Below, one piece after another: positions 11,005 through 23,720 of a DNA stretch of 64,000 nt (positions are counted from its first letter, which is position 1; each line of letters opens with the position of its first letter). This DNA comes from Chinchilla lanigera. Its lineage: Eukaryota; Chordata; Mammalia; Rodentia; Chinchillidae. Position numbers and translations under genes: made by a program. Location: assembly GCF_000276665.1 (NCBI RefSeq), contig NW_004955463.1, forward strand, positions 5,611,676 to 5,675,675. The letters are read 5' to 3'. Under the pieces are notes generated by a model. The model was not told where the DNA came from, made no database searches, and worked only from the letters and a program-made list of their open reading frames with translations.

Positions 11005-12481
11005 ATTGTGGGGTAGTTTGTGCTCCCTCAGAATAGGTAAAGGTTTATTGCTTCTTCAGGGGAAGTACAGAGATGGTAATCTAAAGTTGATTAAGAACAA
11101 GATTCACAGCAGTAACTCTCCAAATGCAAGCCAGATACCCACTAGTATAGAACTAAATTTTGATGGATTACTGTGGTCAAATTTAATTTATAGTCTCTTT
11201 ATTAAAAGACTCCAAAAATCCATCCTTGCTTCAAGGAGAGCTATTATAAGGTGTAAATTTTTACTAAATTGGATGACATATTTGGATACCATAAGTTGAT
11301 TCAGAGAAAGTCTCCTACTACTAAGGCAGAGGCCTTTTCTTTATGTTGTTAAATTGAATACCAGCCAGTGTATGAATACTGGAGTAAGTGTTTTGAATCT
11401 AATAGTTCACAACTTAATATTTTCAGGATGTGCCTTAGAGAAAACAATTTCTAACCAAATTGAACTTTTCAACCACTTAAAGTATCTCAGATATGTGAAT
11501 TTCTATTCAGTCAGCATTTCTTTCACAGATACATGTATTTAGCTCTTTGCTTTATTCTGTTAAACTTTTTATTTTGAAATCCAAAACAAGCAAGCCTCTA
11601 GAGAACAGGCAGTTTCTTCTGAGTCCATTACCTGTTTCTTGATACTCAGGCTGATGGATTTTTGTCCAACCACTGACAGATTAACTTGCATAATTGCTGT
11701 CTTCCCAGATGACATCCATTTCAATATAATTGGTTTTCTTTATGCTAAAACTGAAATATAGGTCATTTAGAAAATTGTACCATTAGTAAGACTTTATTTT
11801 AATAGTGACTGAGATGATTCCCTCCTCATAGCCACTATGTTTTTTGTTTTGTTTTGTGTTGTTTTTAATTACTGCAATGCTTGGCATGTAACTTCTTTAC
11901 CACGTTGTGTCTCATCTTTTGTCACTTCACTATCCATTGACATAACCTTTGGTATAGTCTGTCCTTTCAGTTTTCTGCCATACTCCATTTTTCATTAATT
12001 CTGTCATTTCCTTTTTAGTATCACTAACACAGCCACATCCTGGACCAAGTTCATAAGACTACCTTGAAAAGCTTGAACTTACTCTCACCACAAAACCTCT
12101 TAAGTGGCTTGCTTTTGTATGTGGTAACTGTGATTGAATTCCATAATTCTTACCTAATCTAGACTTTGAACTTCCTTGTCTTTACTACTACTGTGTCACC
12201 TTATCATATCAATTGATTTTTTCTCAGTTGTTAAAAAATACTGTATTGTTTTCATTTTCTGAAAATAGTATCCTTGTTAGCCTTCAGGATTCTATTTGTC
12301 TATATGTAGCTCTCTGAATCTTGTTATTCTGTCAGTGCTTTGAGTATCTTATTGAAAATAGTATTGCCCTCCTTGTCATCCTCATCTTCCTCTTCTTAAA
12401 TCCCGTCTCCTCAAATGTATGTAATGAAAATACTCCTTTTATCTAGATTCTGCTGGAAGGATTAGATGTGGGGGCTTGGAT

Positions 12482-12504
12482 TTTGTTGTTGTTGTTGTTG
12501 TTTT
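12482..12504 (+). repeat. (TTG)n short run
   Basis: About seven TTG units next to a B1-like SINE. Confidence 0.85.
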
Positions 12505-12517
12505 TGTACAGTTTTTT

Positions 12518-12640
12518 GTTTTTTGATTTCAAAAAATGATCTCACTGTGTAGCCCAGGTTGGCCTGGAACTCATGGCTTTTGAAAGAATGGATCTCTGCA
12601 GGCTCAGCTCCCACAGTGCCCAGTAATCTTGGGCACAGAC
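12518..12640 (-). mobile_element. B1-like SINE, partial
   Basis: TCACTGTGTAGCCCAGGTTG and GCCTGGAACTCATGG are the antisense B1 left half. The rest is diverged (CAGTGCCCAG instead of the usual end). It follows a (TTG)n and T-rich stretch. Confidence 0.6.
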
Positions 12641-14209
12641 TGCTTTCCTTTTGTTTAAGTCGTACGCCTTATAAAAGTTGAGGGAAGGACAAGGGGACCT
12701 TTGAAAGTATAATCAAAATATAATGGAGATACACCTGCTAGTAAATAAAGTATATAACATACCTAAGGGAATCAAGATCGGTTATAGACACTTCTGTGTA
12801 TTTAGTTAGCCTTTCAAGAATCTCTTTCTAGGTTTATGCTCAGGTCCTTTGAAACCTCTCAGAGCTTATATGTCATATTTCCTGAATTTGAGTATAGTTA
12901 AGGAACTGTGAAGTGTTTGTATGAGGCAGATTTCTACTGTTAGATGATTGGAAAAAAGAATTAGAAGCCTTCTCTTTTTTTCCTTGTTGCTTGAGTCTAA
13001 CAGTTTTGAGAGATTAGTGTAGAAAATTGATTTTTAAAAAGTTTTTGCCTCAGTGTCAAAATGCTGGCCTGATTATTTTAAGATTAATCATGCTTAGAGT
13101 TCATTAATGTTTGATATTTCAATATTGTACATAACAATAACATAATTTACTTTAGAAATTAATATGCCATGTTTTTAAAACTTTTTTTCTCTTTTCTCTA
13201 TCCCCAGAATGTAGTCTTCAGAAAATTTTGAAAAATTATATTTTCTTTTATGAACATATGTCATACCATGTTTTGCGGTTATTAGTGCTAGTAAACCTAT
13301 TGTAAAAGCAAATTATAAGTGTGCCTTTTATGGAGTCAGCTGGTCAAAGGCACCCGGTCATAATAACAGATATTTGTCCCTTTTTTTCTTTTTGGCTAAC
13401 TTGTATACAATTCCTTTTCTAATTTTATGGATGAAAATATAGCTATGGACAATTATGACAGGAACTAGTGGAGTCATATCTGCCTTCTTTTCCACCCCTT
13501 AGCAGTCAAGGATGGCCTCTGGTCAGTCACACATTCCTTTCTATAATGTAAAATTTTGTGTACAAAGTCACAGAGATATAAAGAAATTATTCATAGCAGC
13601 AGGTTTTTGCTGTAGTGTTGGCAGTGACCTGGCCATATTGTTCCTACTAAAAGACAGTTATGCTTCCTGCTACTTACCTATAGATTTTTATTGTTTTCTA
13701 AGGTTAGTCCTCTACCTTCCTGTCAGTTCAGTTGAAGATAGACATTGATTTTTATAATTCCCACTGCCTTTTGCTGTTTCCATGGGTATCACACTGCTTG
13801 CTCTTCTTTTTTGCTGCATTTCTCCAGAGTGAAAGGAACAGAATATGTTTGTTTTGGAAGCTTCTTCTGGGTACTTCAGAGAAAGGACAGTTTACTGAAT
13901 ACCACAGCAAATAATTCTAAAGATAATAGGGGTAAATGGTCTTCTAACACATGTGGGATTCTCATTGGGATATCCCAACATTTAAACTCCAAGCTTGATA
14001 AGCTAAATAAAAAATAGCAAACCGTTTTAGTCAGCTAGAGGGAAATATCTCAAGAATAATCAGCATATATATCCAAAATTACTGAAGGGATCAGATGAAC
14101 ATTTGAGTTAAAAATTCCCAGGATAATTAAAGTATAATGTGGAAGAGACTTCCTGGACCCCCTGAAAATCCTATTTTGTATTTGTATAATTTTTGTAAAA
14201 AATTAAATA

Positions 14210-14700
14210 GATGATGTGTCAGTCAGCATTTACTAGAGAAATAGATATCACACAAGATATACAAATGTAAAAGAATTTATAAGATTGGCTTACGATGGTC
14301 ACCCACAGAGTTGAATGAGGAGGTGTGCAGAGCGTTTTTGCACACTGGAGAATGAAGGATCCAGTCAAAGGTCTGGAACCCACTGCAGTGTCCAGTGTGA
14401 GTCTGTATCAAGAGGCCGATAGGTCTATGATGAAAGGCTGAACACTACATCACAAGGTTGAAGAATTTGCCATGGAAGCCAGGAGATGACATCCAAGGTG
14501 AAGGCAAAGCCTGGAGCTCTTCTGAAGAAATGGAAATAGATCTGTTCTTCATTTCCCTTTATACCATCCATGCACAAGCCAGCCTAGGGTGGATCTCTCA
14601 TACCCTAGGGTGTGGAATTGCTGAGTCACTGTAGTTGAGCTTCTCTTACTCAAGTTGACACAATCACTAGAAGCCTCGAAGATCACATGTGAGAAATAGC
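14210..14700. repeat. Possible ancient LTR-like repeat
   Basis: TGTCAGTCAGCATTTACTAG, AGAAATAGATATCAC, ATAAGATTGGCTTACGATGG and, later, AGTTGACACAATCACTAG match the general pattern of an old mammalian repeat beginning 'attagtcagggttctccagag'. Very diverged; the family is not assigned. Confidence 0.4.
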
Positions 14701-15334
14701 CCCAAATACAGGGAAAAAATCTTAACATATGGATATCATGAATAAAACAAAATAAATCCAGGAAAGTCAACATTATTTTAAAATTTAGTATGAGATAGGA
14801 GTTCCAGAAGGAAAAGAAGAACTGATGGAAGAGTTAATAATAAGTAAGAAAACTCATCTTGATAGTGAAAAGGCTTAAAGAATTCCATATTGCATTGATG
14901 AAACACACTGAGGAAGATGGATGCTGACATTGTTCATAATGCCTACATGAAAAAAATTAGGCAAAGGACTTTTCATTTACTTCATTGAAGTCTTGAAGAC
15001 ATTGAAGTATCTTCCAAAGACTGCTTGAAGAACAGGATTAAACTGTAATTCTCTTCATAAAGAGCAGTTCTTCAGCTGTTGGGAGTAAAAAATTCTACAC
15101 AGAGTAAGTGACATTATATTAGGAAGCAAAGCTCCTGCAACTGGCTTTCTTTTTCTCTATCAAACAGTTCTTAGTTTCTTCTGTCTTATGTTCAGAGACT
15201 CAGGGGATCTTACTTGGGAGCCCCAAATTCAAGTTGCTACCTAAAAATCTAGTAAGGAGGATTTAAAACATAGTTTTGTTTTCTAGGTTCACTGACATTA
15301 TGTGGTTATAGTGGTTGTATTTTTACAACCATTT

Positions 15335-15475
15335 TTTAGTATTAAAATGTGGATAATAACTATATTCCATACAGTTAAGAGGATCAAGTGACATAATCTA
15401 AGTAAAGCAATTTAGTGCAATATCTGATATTATATCATATAATATTTGTGTATAGCATATGCTCAATAGTTTGCA
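15335..15475 (+). repeat. MIR remnant
   Basis: ATGTGGATAATAACTATATT, AGAGGATCAAGTGACATAATC and GCATATGCTCAATAGTTTGC follow the MIR core and right part. Confidence 0.55.
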
Positions 15476-16380
15476 GCTCCTCTTATTTTGAAAATACCAA
15501 GATTAGAAATAATTTTCCTGTGTGTTACATGATTTTGACTCAGACACTTTTATATTTACTGAAAATGTAAAAGAAAATAAAATCTGATATTTTTCTTGAA
15601 GTTGGCTTATTAGGAGAGATTAGGCAAGGTATGTAAAGATAGTATCATTTAATAACATAATTAAAATTAAGTTAGTTATCTAATTGAAATAGCTGTAATT
15701 TTCATTTTTCCTATCCCAGTTGAGAACTTTAATTAATTTTGTAGTATGTAAAAGGATTTCTGCCAGGTTTTTTCCCTCATGTTTACAATTTAGGAATACT
15801 TGGTTATAAAATTATATTTTACCTCTTCCTCCCCTTTCTTTGCCATAGAAAAAGTGGCATTATAAAACTCAGGTTCATTTAATCAAATGTAATAGATCAA
15901 CCTTAATTAAATACTGGTTCAGAAAAAAGGACAGTATTACAGTATGTGGTCTGTATATAATTTATATATATTTTATGTGTGTATGTATGAATGAAATTAG
16001 GTGGCAAAAAACCCAAGTGACTAACTTGTTAATTATGACCTGATGAAATGTGGAGTTATCAGCAACAGAGAAAACTGCTCTTTGAATGAGAGTAATTGAG
16101 AGTCATTGCGGTCTGCTACAAAGAGCAGTGAAACAGGCAGTCAAGGGACCTAGCGAATACTTGCAGATCTCCCATTAAAAAGCACTTTAATTTGTGACAG
16201 AAATGGTGGAGATTTCTCTCTGGGCCTTATTTGCTTTGTTTCTCATATAAAGTACTAGGACTCTTGTATTTATTTTTATCTTGCTAGAGTTTTATAGAGA
16301 TAATGGTGATAGAATGCTATATATGTTGTAGTTGTGCTGTTAAAAGACTTTTTGTAATTATAGCAGGTGATATCCCACAT

Positions 16381-16678
16381 ATAGTTAACTATCCATATAG
16401 AGGGTGCCACATCTATAGATTCTGTCAGTCATGCAATAGAAATTATTGCAAGGGATTGGGGAAGGGTTGCTTTATTCAACGGGTAGGTTTTTTTTTGCCA
16501 TCATTTCCTTAACTATACTGTATTTACATTTGATTGGGTATTGTAAGTACTCTAGAGATGATTTAAAGGATCTGGGGAGTATGATGTGTTCATTTAAAGG
16601 ACTTTAGCATCTACAGAATTTTATGTCCTCTAGGAGGTCCTGAAACCAATCACTTATGAATATCAGGGGACTACTATA
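16381..16678 (+). mobile_element. Tigger-type (pogo) DNA transposon remnant
   Basis: The left end ATAGTTAACTATCCATATAG and right end AGGGGACTACTATA are decayed inverted termini. Inside are CTCTAGAGATGATTTAAAGG and CCTGAAACCAATCAC, in the order of a non-autonomous TcMar-Tigger element. The same family recurs reversed at 59706-60021. Confidence 0.75.
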
Positions 16679-16964
16679 ACGGCCTGTAATGTCCACGTCT
16701 TAATTCCTGTATCCCAGGAGTATATTATTTTATATGGCAAATAAGAATTAAGGTTGCAGATATAATTGTGGTTGCTAATTTTTTTTTTATAATCTGCTTT
16801 TTCTTTGTTTGTACTTTGCTCTCATATCTAAGACTACATAGCCAAATCTTAGGTCATGGCAATTTAACCCTGTGTTTTCTTATATATGTGTTAGCTCTTA
16901 CATTTAGGTGTTAATATTGCTATATGATGTGATGGAAAGAGTCCAACTTTATTGCTTTACATAT

Positions 16965-17360
16965 GACTATTCAGTGTCCTTTTCGTTCCTTAATATTCCA
17001 TTTTATTTCTTTAGGGTTGGTAGTAATATAATTTAACACTTCGAGTCAGCTTCTTTTTTTAGCTAAGTTTTTCAGTTTGCAGTCAGTATGCACATTGGTA
17101 GTTCCTTTCTTCTTGTCATGTAGTGTTGCATTGTATAGATGTGGCATAGTCAGTGGCTCTTTGAGTTTTTTCCAATCCATGGCTGTTATGAAGAAAGCTG
17201 CTAGGAACATTGGTACATGTGTCTTAGTGTGGATATATTGTTTCATTTTCCTTGGATCCCTAGGAGTAGGATTGCTGATGGGATGCTAAGTATACGTTGG
17301 ACTGTAAGGGAAGCTGCATTTCCCTGATAACTGAAGATGCTTAACATATTTTTGTGTTGT
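16965..17360 (-). mobile_element. L1 fragment, antisense
   Basis: CCATGGCTGTTATGAAGAAA, TGCTAGGAACATTGGTACATG, CTAGGAGTAGGATTGCTGATG and CTTAACATATTTTTGTG are the antisense L1 3'-UTR signature. The sequence just left (16850-16985) looks like a deeper part of L1 (TTAGCTCTTACATTTAGGTG), so two pieces may abut. Confidence 0.75.
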
Positions 17361-18150
17361 GTTGAAGTCTAAATTTATCAGTTAAAATGGGGAAAGTATC
17401 TGATGTTTCACCACCATTGAATAATAAGCTCAGATTTCTATTTGGCAATTTTTCTTAGTTTATAGTGAAATAAGATTACAGTTTTAATTACATTGGAGAA
17501 ATACAGGAAAGCGGTTTTTGGTTTGAAGGTCTTTGCTTGATGTGTCTTACAACAGCTTGCTTAGATTATATTTTTAAAATAAAAGAATCAGCCATTCCAT
17601 ATGAAAAATTGAGTATATTATGTGTTCCTGTGTAAGGCTTAACTGTAAAAGTCAGGTGGACTTTGTATAATTAAAAAATAATTACCTTAAATATGCCTAG
17701 TTAATTCTGAGATAACATTGTCCCTCCTATTTGGATATATTTTTCTAAAATTAAGAGTAATAGGTTATTTTTTAATAGCTTATTGCCTGAAACAGTCACT
17801 AATCTCTAATACTTAGATATTTTTGCTTTGTGCTGTAATGTTCTGCTAGCATGGAGAACATTAGCTACTTTTCCAGGATCAGAAGACACAAAGATACTCC
17901 CTGAGCTCTTTCTTCATGATACTGGCTTTGGTGAAATTCTTACAGCATTCCACATTTGCCTAGTATTAAGAAACAAGAAATACAAGTATCAAAGGCTGAT
18001 CTTTATAGTTTTGATATAGTATAAACCTACAGTTCACATTGGCATCTAAAAGTAGATATAAAATGCATTTGATATTTACACAGGAACACACGAGTATATG
18101 AGATACTGGAAATTCACATTCTTTTAAGTTAAACTCAAAATAGCACATTT

Positions 18151-18294
18151 GTTTTTTCGAAACGAGATCTCACTATGCAGTCCAGTCTGGCACTGAACTC
18201 ACTTTGTAGTTTAGGCTGGCCTCAAACTCACTGTGATCCTCCCGTCTCAGCCTCTCAAATGCTGGGATTACAAGTGTGCACCGCCATGCCTGGC
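18151..18294 (-). mobile_element. B1 SINE, antisense
   Basis: Antisense B1: CGAGATCTCACTATGCAGTC, CTGGCCTCAAACTCACTGTG, then TGCTGGGATTACAAGTGTGC and ACCGCCATGCCTGGC. A second internal 'ACTCACTTTGTAGTTTAGGC' copy gives an extended left part. Confidence 0.88.
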
Positions 18295-20089
18295 TAGCAC
18301 CTAATTAAGTAGACGGTTACTCAGCTTCCTATCCATAATGTGAACTAATGCAGATAAGACATACTGAACCAAGCCTTCTTGTGAATTACTTTGTCACTCC
18401 ATACGTGTTTCCAGAGTATATCATTAGATACTAGTAATAGGCAGTAACACTGAAAGAGTGACTTTTATTATTCGTTGCCTACCACAGTGAACTAACAATG
18501 TTTAAATTAGCTTCCATTTGTCAAGTAACTACTTATGTTTCATTAAAATGAGTAACCCAGTGTTGATTCTAATCATGCCTTGACTTTTGGTTGTAATGGC
18601 TTTTCTACAAAGAATGGGAAGTTAAATCTTGTTGTTGTTACTTACAGGTTAAACGATAGAATTTCCCCTCTTAGGAGAGGAGTTGAGTCAGGGAAGTAGA
18701 AGGAACAGGTGATGGTGGTCAGTGTTCTGAAATTTGCTGTGGATAGATATTAGTAAAGGGTTTCCCCCAGTGTATCACAAAGGACTTCACCAAGTAATTT
18801 CACTCTGTAGGAGACTGTCAGTGCAGATTGCTTCCCATTTCACTGGTGAAGAAAGGAGGAATTAGAAGATACATTGATAACAACTGTCACACCTTACTTT
18901 TTGTTTCAGTGAACTTTGTTCAATTAAATTGAAATTTATTAAAACATTTTAAAAACTCAATTTTAAAAACTCAAGTTGGCTATACTAGCTACATTTCAAA
19001 TATTTCCTAACCGTATCTGGCTTTTAGTTATCATACTGGAGTACTGATATGGAATTTCTGTTATTGCAGAAAGTTGAGTGCTGTTAAGACCTATGAACCT
19101 GTGTTCACAACCCATTTTTCATAAATGTGGGATCATTCTATGCATTCCATTTTTATTCTCTCATTTTCTTTACTTTATACTATAAACATATTTTATCAGT
19201 AAATGCTATAACTCATCTTAAAGAACTTCAAAAATTATATAGAAATGACCAAGTTTTTAATCAGTCACTACGTTATAAATAGTACCCTAGAGAATATAAT
19301 TTTTATTAAATATTTGCATAAACCTTAATTACTTTAGGATGAACTCTTGGAAAACCGTAGCTTCTTAATAAGGTCAAAGAAGTCTATCACTGGAGAGTTC
19401 CTCTCCAGCTTGTGATACAGTCTGTCATATTATCTGAAAGTTGAGTTAACGTTCCTTATGCCTTGCAAAAATTAGTTGAAAATTCAGAAGAGACTTGAGA
19501 GCTTGATTCTTTCCTTTTTGTTTCATTGTCTTTTTTCCATTTTCTTGCAAGAATTCCTCCCTTCTGTATTCTTAACATGTTTCCCATGTAAAAACTAAAT
19601 TTGAAAGTTTTAAACAAGTCTCAATTTAACATTTTCATAACATTGGCAAAATTCCCTACTTGTATTCTTAAAAACAAGAGCCAGGAGGAATGATAGCAGT
19701 TGTCTTTTCTGAAATAATACAATCCCCTACCCCAACCCCAATACACTGAGCATCAATACCTTGATGACTTGTCTACTTGTATTTACACTTCTGTCAAAAA
19801 GGTTAAAGTGTTTTTGCCTTTACTTGATAAATTTACCTGATAGTACTGTGGTATGCTGGATAATGGTGGTAAATATATACATAACACACGATATATATAT
19901 GTGTTGTTGTTGTTGTTACACATAATGTCTTTAAATTTGTTCATTATGTTTTATAAAATCCCTGAAAAAGCACTAGTATTAATGCCTAGGGAAACAAAGA
20001 CTAACAAACCTTGTGCATTTTTAAAAGTGACATTACGGTTTCACTTAATGTGCAAGTAGAATTTCACATTACTCTAATAGTCTAAAACA

Positions 20090-20252
20090 GTCTGTGGCAG
20101 GTATGTGGCACATGCCTATAATCTCATTACTGAGGAAGCTGAAGCAGGCGGATCACAAGTAGTACAGGCAGTTTATCGAGACCTTGTCTCATAAGGGGAG
20201 GAGAGCTGGTAGCATAGGGCTCCCTGGTTTCAGTTCCCAGAATCACAAACAA
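20090..20252 (+). mobile_element. B1-ID composite SINE (diverged)
   Basis: The left part reads GCACATGCCTATAATCTCA and GAGGAAGCTGAAGCAGGCGG, a B1 body. The right part reads GAGCTGGTAGCATAGGGCTC, then TTTCAGTTCCCAGAATC, an ID-like body. This 7SL-tRNA fused layout fits the B1-dID type of non-murid rodents. Confidence 0.65.
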
Positions 20253-20914
20253 ATAAATAAATAGAAGCCTCACTAGTACAGTGGTAGACAGTCTGAAAAT
20301 GTGTAGCTTAAGGTTGGTGTTGTATGAAAATAGTATTTGATGCAAATGTGTCATGTCACCAGGCAGTTCTTCTTTTCATGGTTCTCATGTTAGCAGAAAC
20401 TCATGTGTGTTAGAACTGTTTCCTTGCCTGTATAGTTCTGCAGTTAGCAAGACTTTAGATGCAGGTACAGTTTGGATACAGAATCAGGGAGTCCTTCCTA
20501 AACTAGGAAGCTATCAAGTAAAATAATTGTAGTTACTGGCTTTTAGTTCTTGGCCTATTTAAATCTGCTAATCTTTTCACATTGGGTGTGTACTAGAATA
20601 TTGATCTGTAAACACAATCCAGGATTAAGAATGTAAACATAGACTTACTAAAAAATAAAAATTGATCTGTGTATTTAAATATATGTTTATTTTAGGTCAA
20701 ACCTGAAAATTTCTAAACTTGCTGTGGCACAGGGAGTCGTGATTAGAGATAGAAAGCATAAATTTTGTTTTCCATTTGGGCAGTTTTGTTTTCCATTTGT
20801 CTGTTGAAAAATTATGCCTGAGAATGAAGATTGAGGGAATAAGAGCAGGAATGTTCTAGTGAGCCTCCTAATCTATCTTACCGCCTAACAACTGTACTTT
20901 TACATGACTCATTT

Positions 20915-21015
20915 AACAGTTTTCAGCCTTAATTTCTTGTTTGTAAAATGTGCATCATATGTAGTGAACAAGGTTGCTGTGTGAAGCTAAATAATATTTG
21001 AAGCAAGTAGAGATT
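20915..21015 (+). repeat. MIR remnant
   Basis: CAGCCTTAATTTCTTGTTTG and TAAAATGTGCATCATATGTAG, then GGTTGCTGTGTGAAGCTAAA, match the MIR segment 'cctcagtttcctcatctgtaaaatg'. Confidence 0.6.
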
Positions 21016-21302
21016 CAGAAAATGCTTGTTTCCTTTGGTTTCCTTTCCCTTTATGTGGCAACACGACCTTATGTAGATCCTCATTAAATTCTGGTGTGGA
21101 GTTGACGAGGAAAAGCTTACTGACTGCAGTTGCTGGTGCTCCTCTCTTTCACCACTGGTGCGGATTAGCACATGTCCTTTGTTTCATGTCGTTTATAATT
21201 TTATAAATTTTAGTTATAATTTGGTAAGACATGAATAACCCCCCCTTTCCCCTGAGGCCTTTGAACTTAATAGAGGCATTGAGTGTAACATTTTCTTAAC
21301 AA

Positions 21303-21376
21303 ATATTTCAGTATGAGGAATAATCAATTCTGCTGGTTCCCTGGGACCAAATATAAAGTGAAAACTTAATAAAATT
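21303..21376 (+). repeat. Inverted duplication, arm 1 (74 bp, perfect)
   Basis: Begins ATATTTCAGTATGAGGAATA and ends AACTTAATAAAATT. It is the exact reverse complement of 23413-23486. Flanks are unrelated, and it is not a repeat family I recognise. Confidence 0.95.
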
Positions 21377-21402
21377 GAAGAAGTATGAACAATGGTTAAT
21401 AT

Positions 21403-21570
21403 TTTTTGTTGCATTTTATGGTTTTTTTTTGGATTTTTGAGACAAAGTCTTGCCATTGTAGTTCAGCTTTAAACTCACTGTGTAGCAAAGCCTGGCCTCA
21501 AACTGATGGTAATTCTCCTGCTTCAGCCTCCTGAGTGCTGGGATTACAGGTGTGCACCACCACATCTAAC
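21403..21570 (-). mobile_element. B1 SINE, antisense
   Basis: Antisense B1 landmarks (GAGACAAAGTCTTGCCATTG, TGCTGGGATTACAGGTGTGC). Perfect 10-bp duplication TGGTTAATAT at 21393-21402 and 21571-21580. Confidence 0.9.
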
Positions 21571-22289
21571 TGGTTAATATATTTTAAAACAAGTCAGTTA
21601 TGGATAAATAGTTCTTTTTCAAGCTGCCAGAGAGCATCATAGTTGCTTATTTCTGAAAATTATAGTGCACTAGGATTGAAAGAAGGACAAAGAGCAGAGA
21701 TGGAATTTCATTATTAGAAGAAAAAGGCAGCTTTTGCCTCCTCCAAGTTGGGAAGGGGAACTGAGGTGGGCTCCGAAATAGCATAGGATTGAATACGATC
21801 ATTAAGAAAATTGATAATTTTCAAAGCTAAAAGAAAAAACTATTTTTAAACTGTTTCATTAAATTGTTTGTTTTTAACTAAATAATTTAACAATTTCCTG
21901 GAAACTGGAAAATCCTTAAGTTTATATTGCGTTTCCTTCAGGTTGAAAGTACTACAGAATGCTGGAGTTTGAATCTGTTGAATCAGTTCTCAGAGGCATA
22001 GGAAAATAATAGAGGTGACGTGAGTTCTTAAGAAACAAATTCAAAGCAAAATATTAAGATAAAAGTTTAATCTTGTTTTCCTTGGGGAATATTTTTAAAT
22101 GTATACCTTTTAACCTGGTATCTTACAATATTAAAACTGGCTTTAATTGGTCTCAATGTTTCAGACACATAGAAATTGTCTGCAATGCTAGTAAGTCCTT
22201 GGGGCCTTGAGGGAGAGGAGGTGGAGTGAAACAGTTTAGGGAGATTCAGAAAGGTGGGTAGGAAAAAAGTGGGTAGAAAAACCTCTGAG

Positions 22290-22423
22290 GTAGGTTGGGA
22301 AGTATCTTTCACATGTGGTCCTTGTCCCTTTACAGCTGAAAAGTTCAGCTGGGATTCTAGCTGGTACGGTCTGACTCCTGGCAAGGCTCTTAATCGTATC
22401 TGTGTTTGTTGTCAACCATAACT
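22290..22423 (+). repeat. MIR-derived segment, first of a near-identical pair
   Basis: AAGTATCTTTCACATGTGG, TTTACAGCTGAAAAG, GCTGGGATTCTAGCTGG and TCTGACTCCTGGCAAGGCTC align with MIR. Positions 22350-22423 match 23647-23720 at 68 of 74 bases. Confidence 0.6.
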
Positions 22424-22784
22424 TGTACCCTTTACACTTACGTGATCCCATTATGGACTAAGGTTGTAAGATTATAAAGATGCTTATCTTAGTCCTTAGG
22501 ACCTTTCATTTTGCTGAATCTAGTCAAATATTAGAGAAGGTAACTTCCCTCTAAATAAAAAGTATAAAACAACAATTGGTGGGGCATGGATTAATTTATT
22601 GTTTCTAGGGCTATTACCAGCTCACCCTTATTTCAGTCCAGTACATTTTTTAGCACTGTATTTATGATCCTGTTTTGTGTGAAAAGATCTTGACTTGGAT
22701 GACAAAGTATTTCCTATTACACAGGTCAAACCAAGCAAATGACATGTATCTATATATCTGTTTCTATCTATATATAGGTTGTCA

Positions 22785-22920
22785 CATTCCAGTTTGCTGA
22801 GTTAGGTTTTATAAAAGAAGAAATGGAGATTGACAGTGGTGAAATAACATGCTCAAGGTCAGACAGTTACTGAGTACAGAGTATTCTAAAACTCATGTTT
22901 GACTGACTCCTGGAACAGTA
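22785..22920 (+). repeat. MIR remnant
   Basis: AAGAAGAAATGGAGATTGACA, AATAACATGCTCAAGGTCAG, ACAGTTACTGAGTAC and GTTTGACTGACTCCTGG follow MIR order. Confidence 0.7.
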
Positions 22921-23412
22921 CTTTTAGCTTTTTCTCTCTTACATTTTCAAGAAAAAATGCTGTTATACATATGTTGTTATAGTGATTCTTATATTTATTC
23001 CAGTGTCTACCTTATTTTGTAATAAATTGTGATTTGAGTAAACAGATAATACTGATTTCACAAATTTATTGTGGCCTGGCTTAACTGTGTATTGCAAAAA
23101 GGGTATAATTGGTCTTAGATATAAAAACCTACAATATATATAGAATAACCTTAAGTTATCACAGATGTAACATACCTTTTTAAAACTTGGAGTTTTATAC
23201 TGTTAAAAATATATTAGGAGCAAAATTTAATTGGGAGGTATTTTATTATCATGAAATTTTATGCTGGAGTTTGATCATAAAGATTTCAAGAGTTATATTT
23301 AAATTACGAGATCACAAATAGAATTCTCCCATGTAAGTTCAGTAAAAATTTTATTAATTTGACCTAATTTTTTGAATGAGTAAGCACTGTATGATTGGTG
23401 TCTTTTTAAGAA

Positions 23413-23486
23413 AATTTTATTAAGTTTTCACTTTATATTTGGTCCCTGGGAACCAGCAGAATTGATTATTCCTCATACTGAAATAT
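23413..23486 (-). repeat. Inverted duplication, arm 2 (74 bp, perfect)
   Basis: Begins AATTTTATTAAGTTTTCACT and ends CATACTGAAATAT; the reverse complement of 21303-21376 without a mismatch. Confidence 0.95.
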
Positions 23487-23539
23487 GCTTACAATAATCT
23501 GAGCATTTTAAAAATACTTGTTTTATCCTCTAAAAGCTC

Positions 23540-23720
23540 TGTGATGTGTAGGTACTGTTATTATCTCCAGATGTACAGATAAGGAAATGGAAGCAGAGGG
23601 AGGGAAAGTATCTTTCGAGGGTTCCAAAACTAAATAGCAGCCGAATTGGGATTCTAGCTGGTACAGTTTGACTCCTGGCAAGGCTCTTAATCACATCTGT
23701 GCTTGTTGTCAACCGTAACT
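23540..23720 (+). repeat. MIR-derived segment, second of a near-identical pair
   Basis: TTATTATCTCCAGATGTACAG, ATAAGGAAATGGAAGCAGAG, GTATCTTTCGAGGGTTCC, GGGATTCTAGCTGG and TTTGACTCCTGGCAAGG follow MIR order. The last 74 bases duplicate 22350-22423. Confidence 0.7.
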
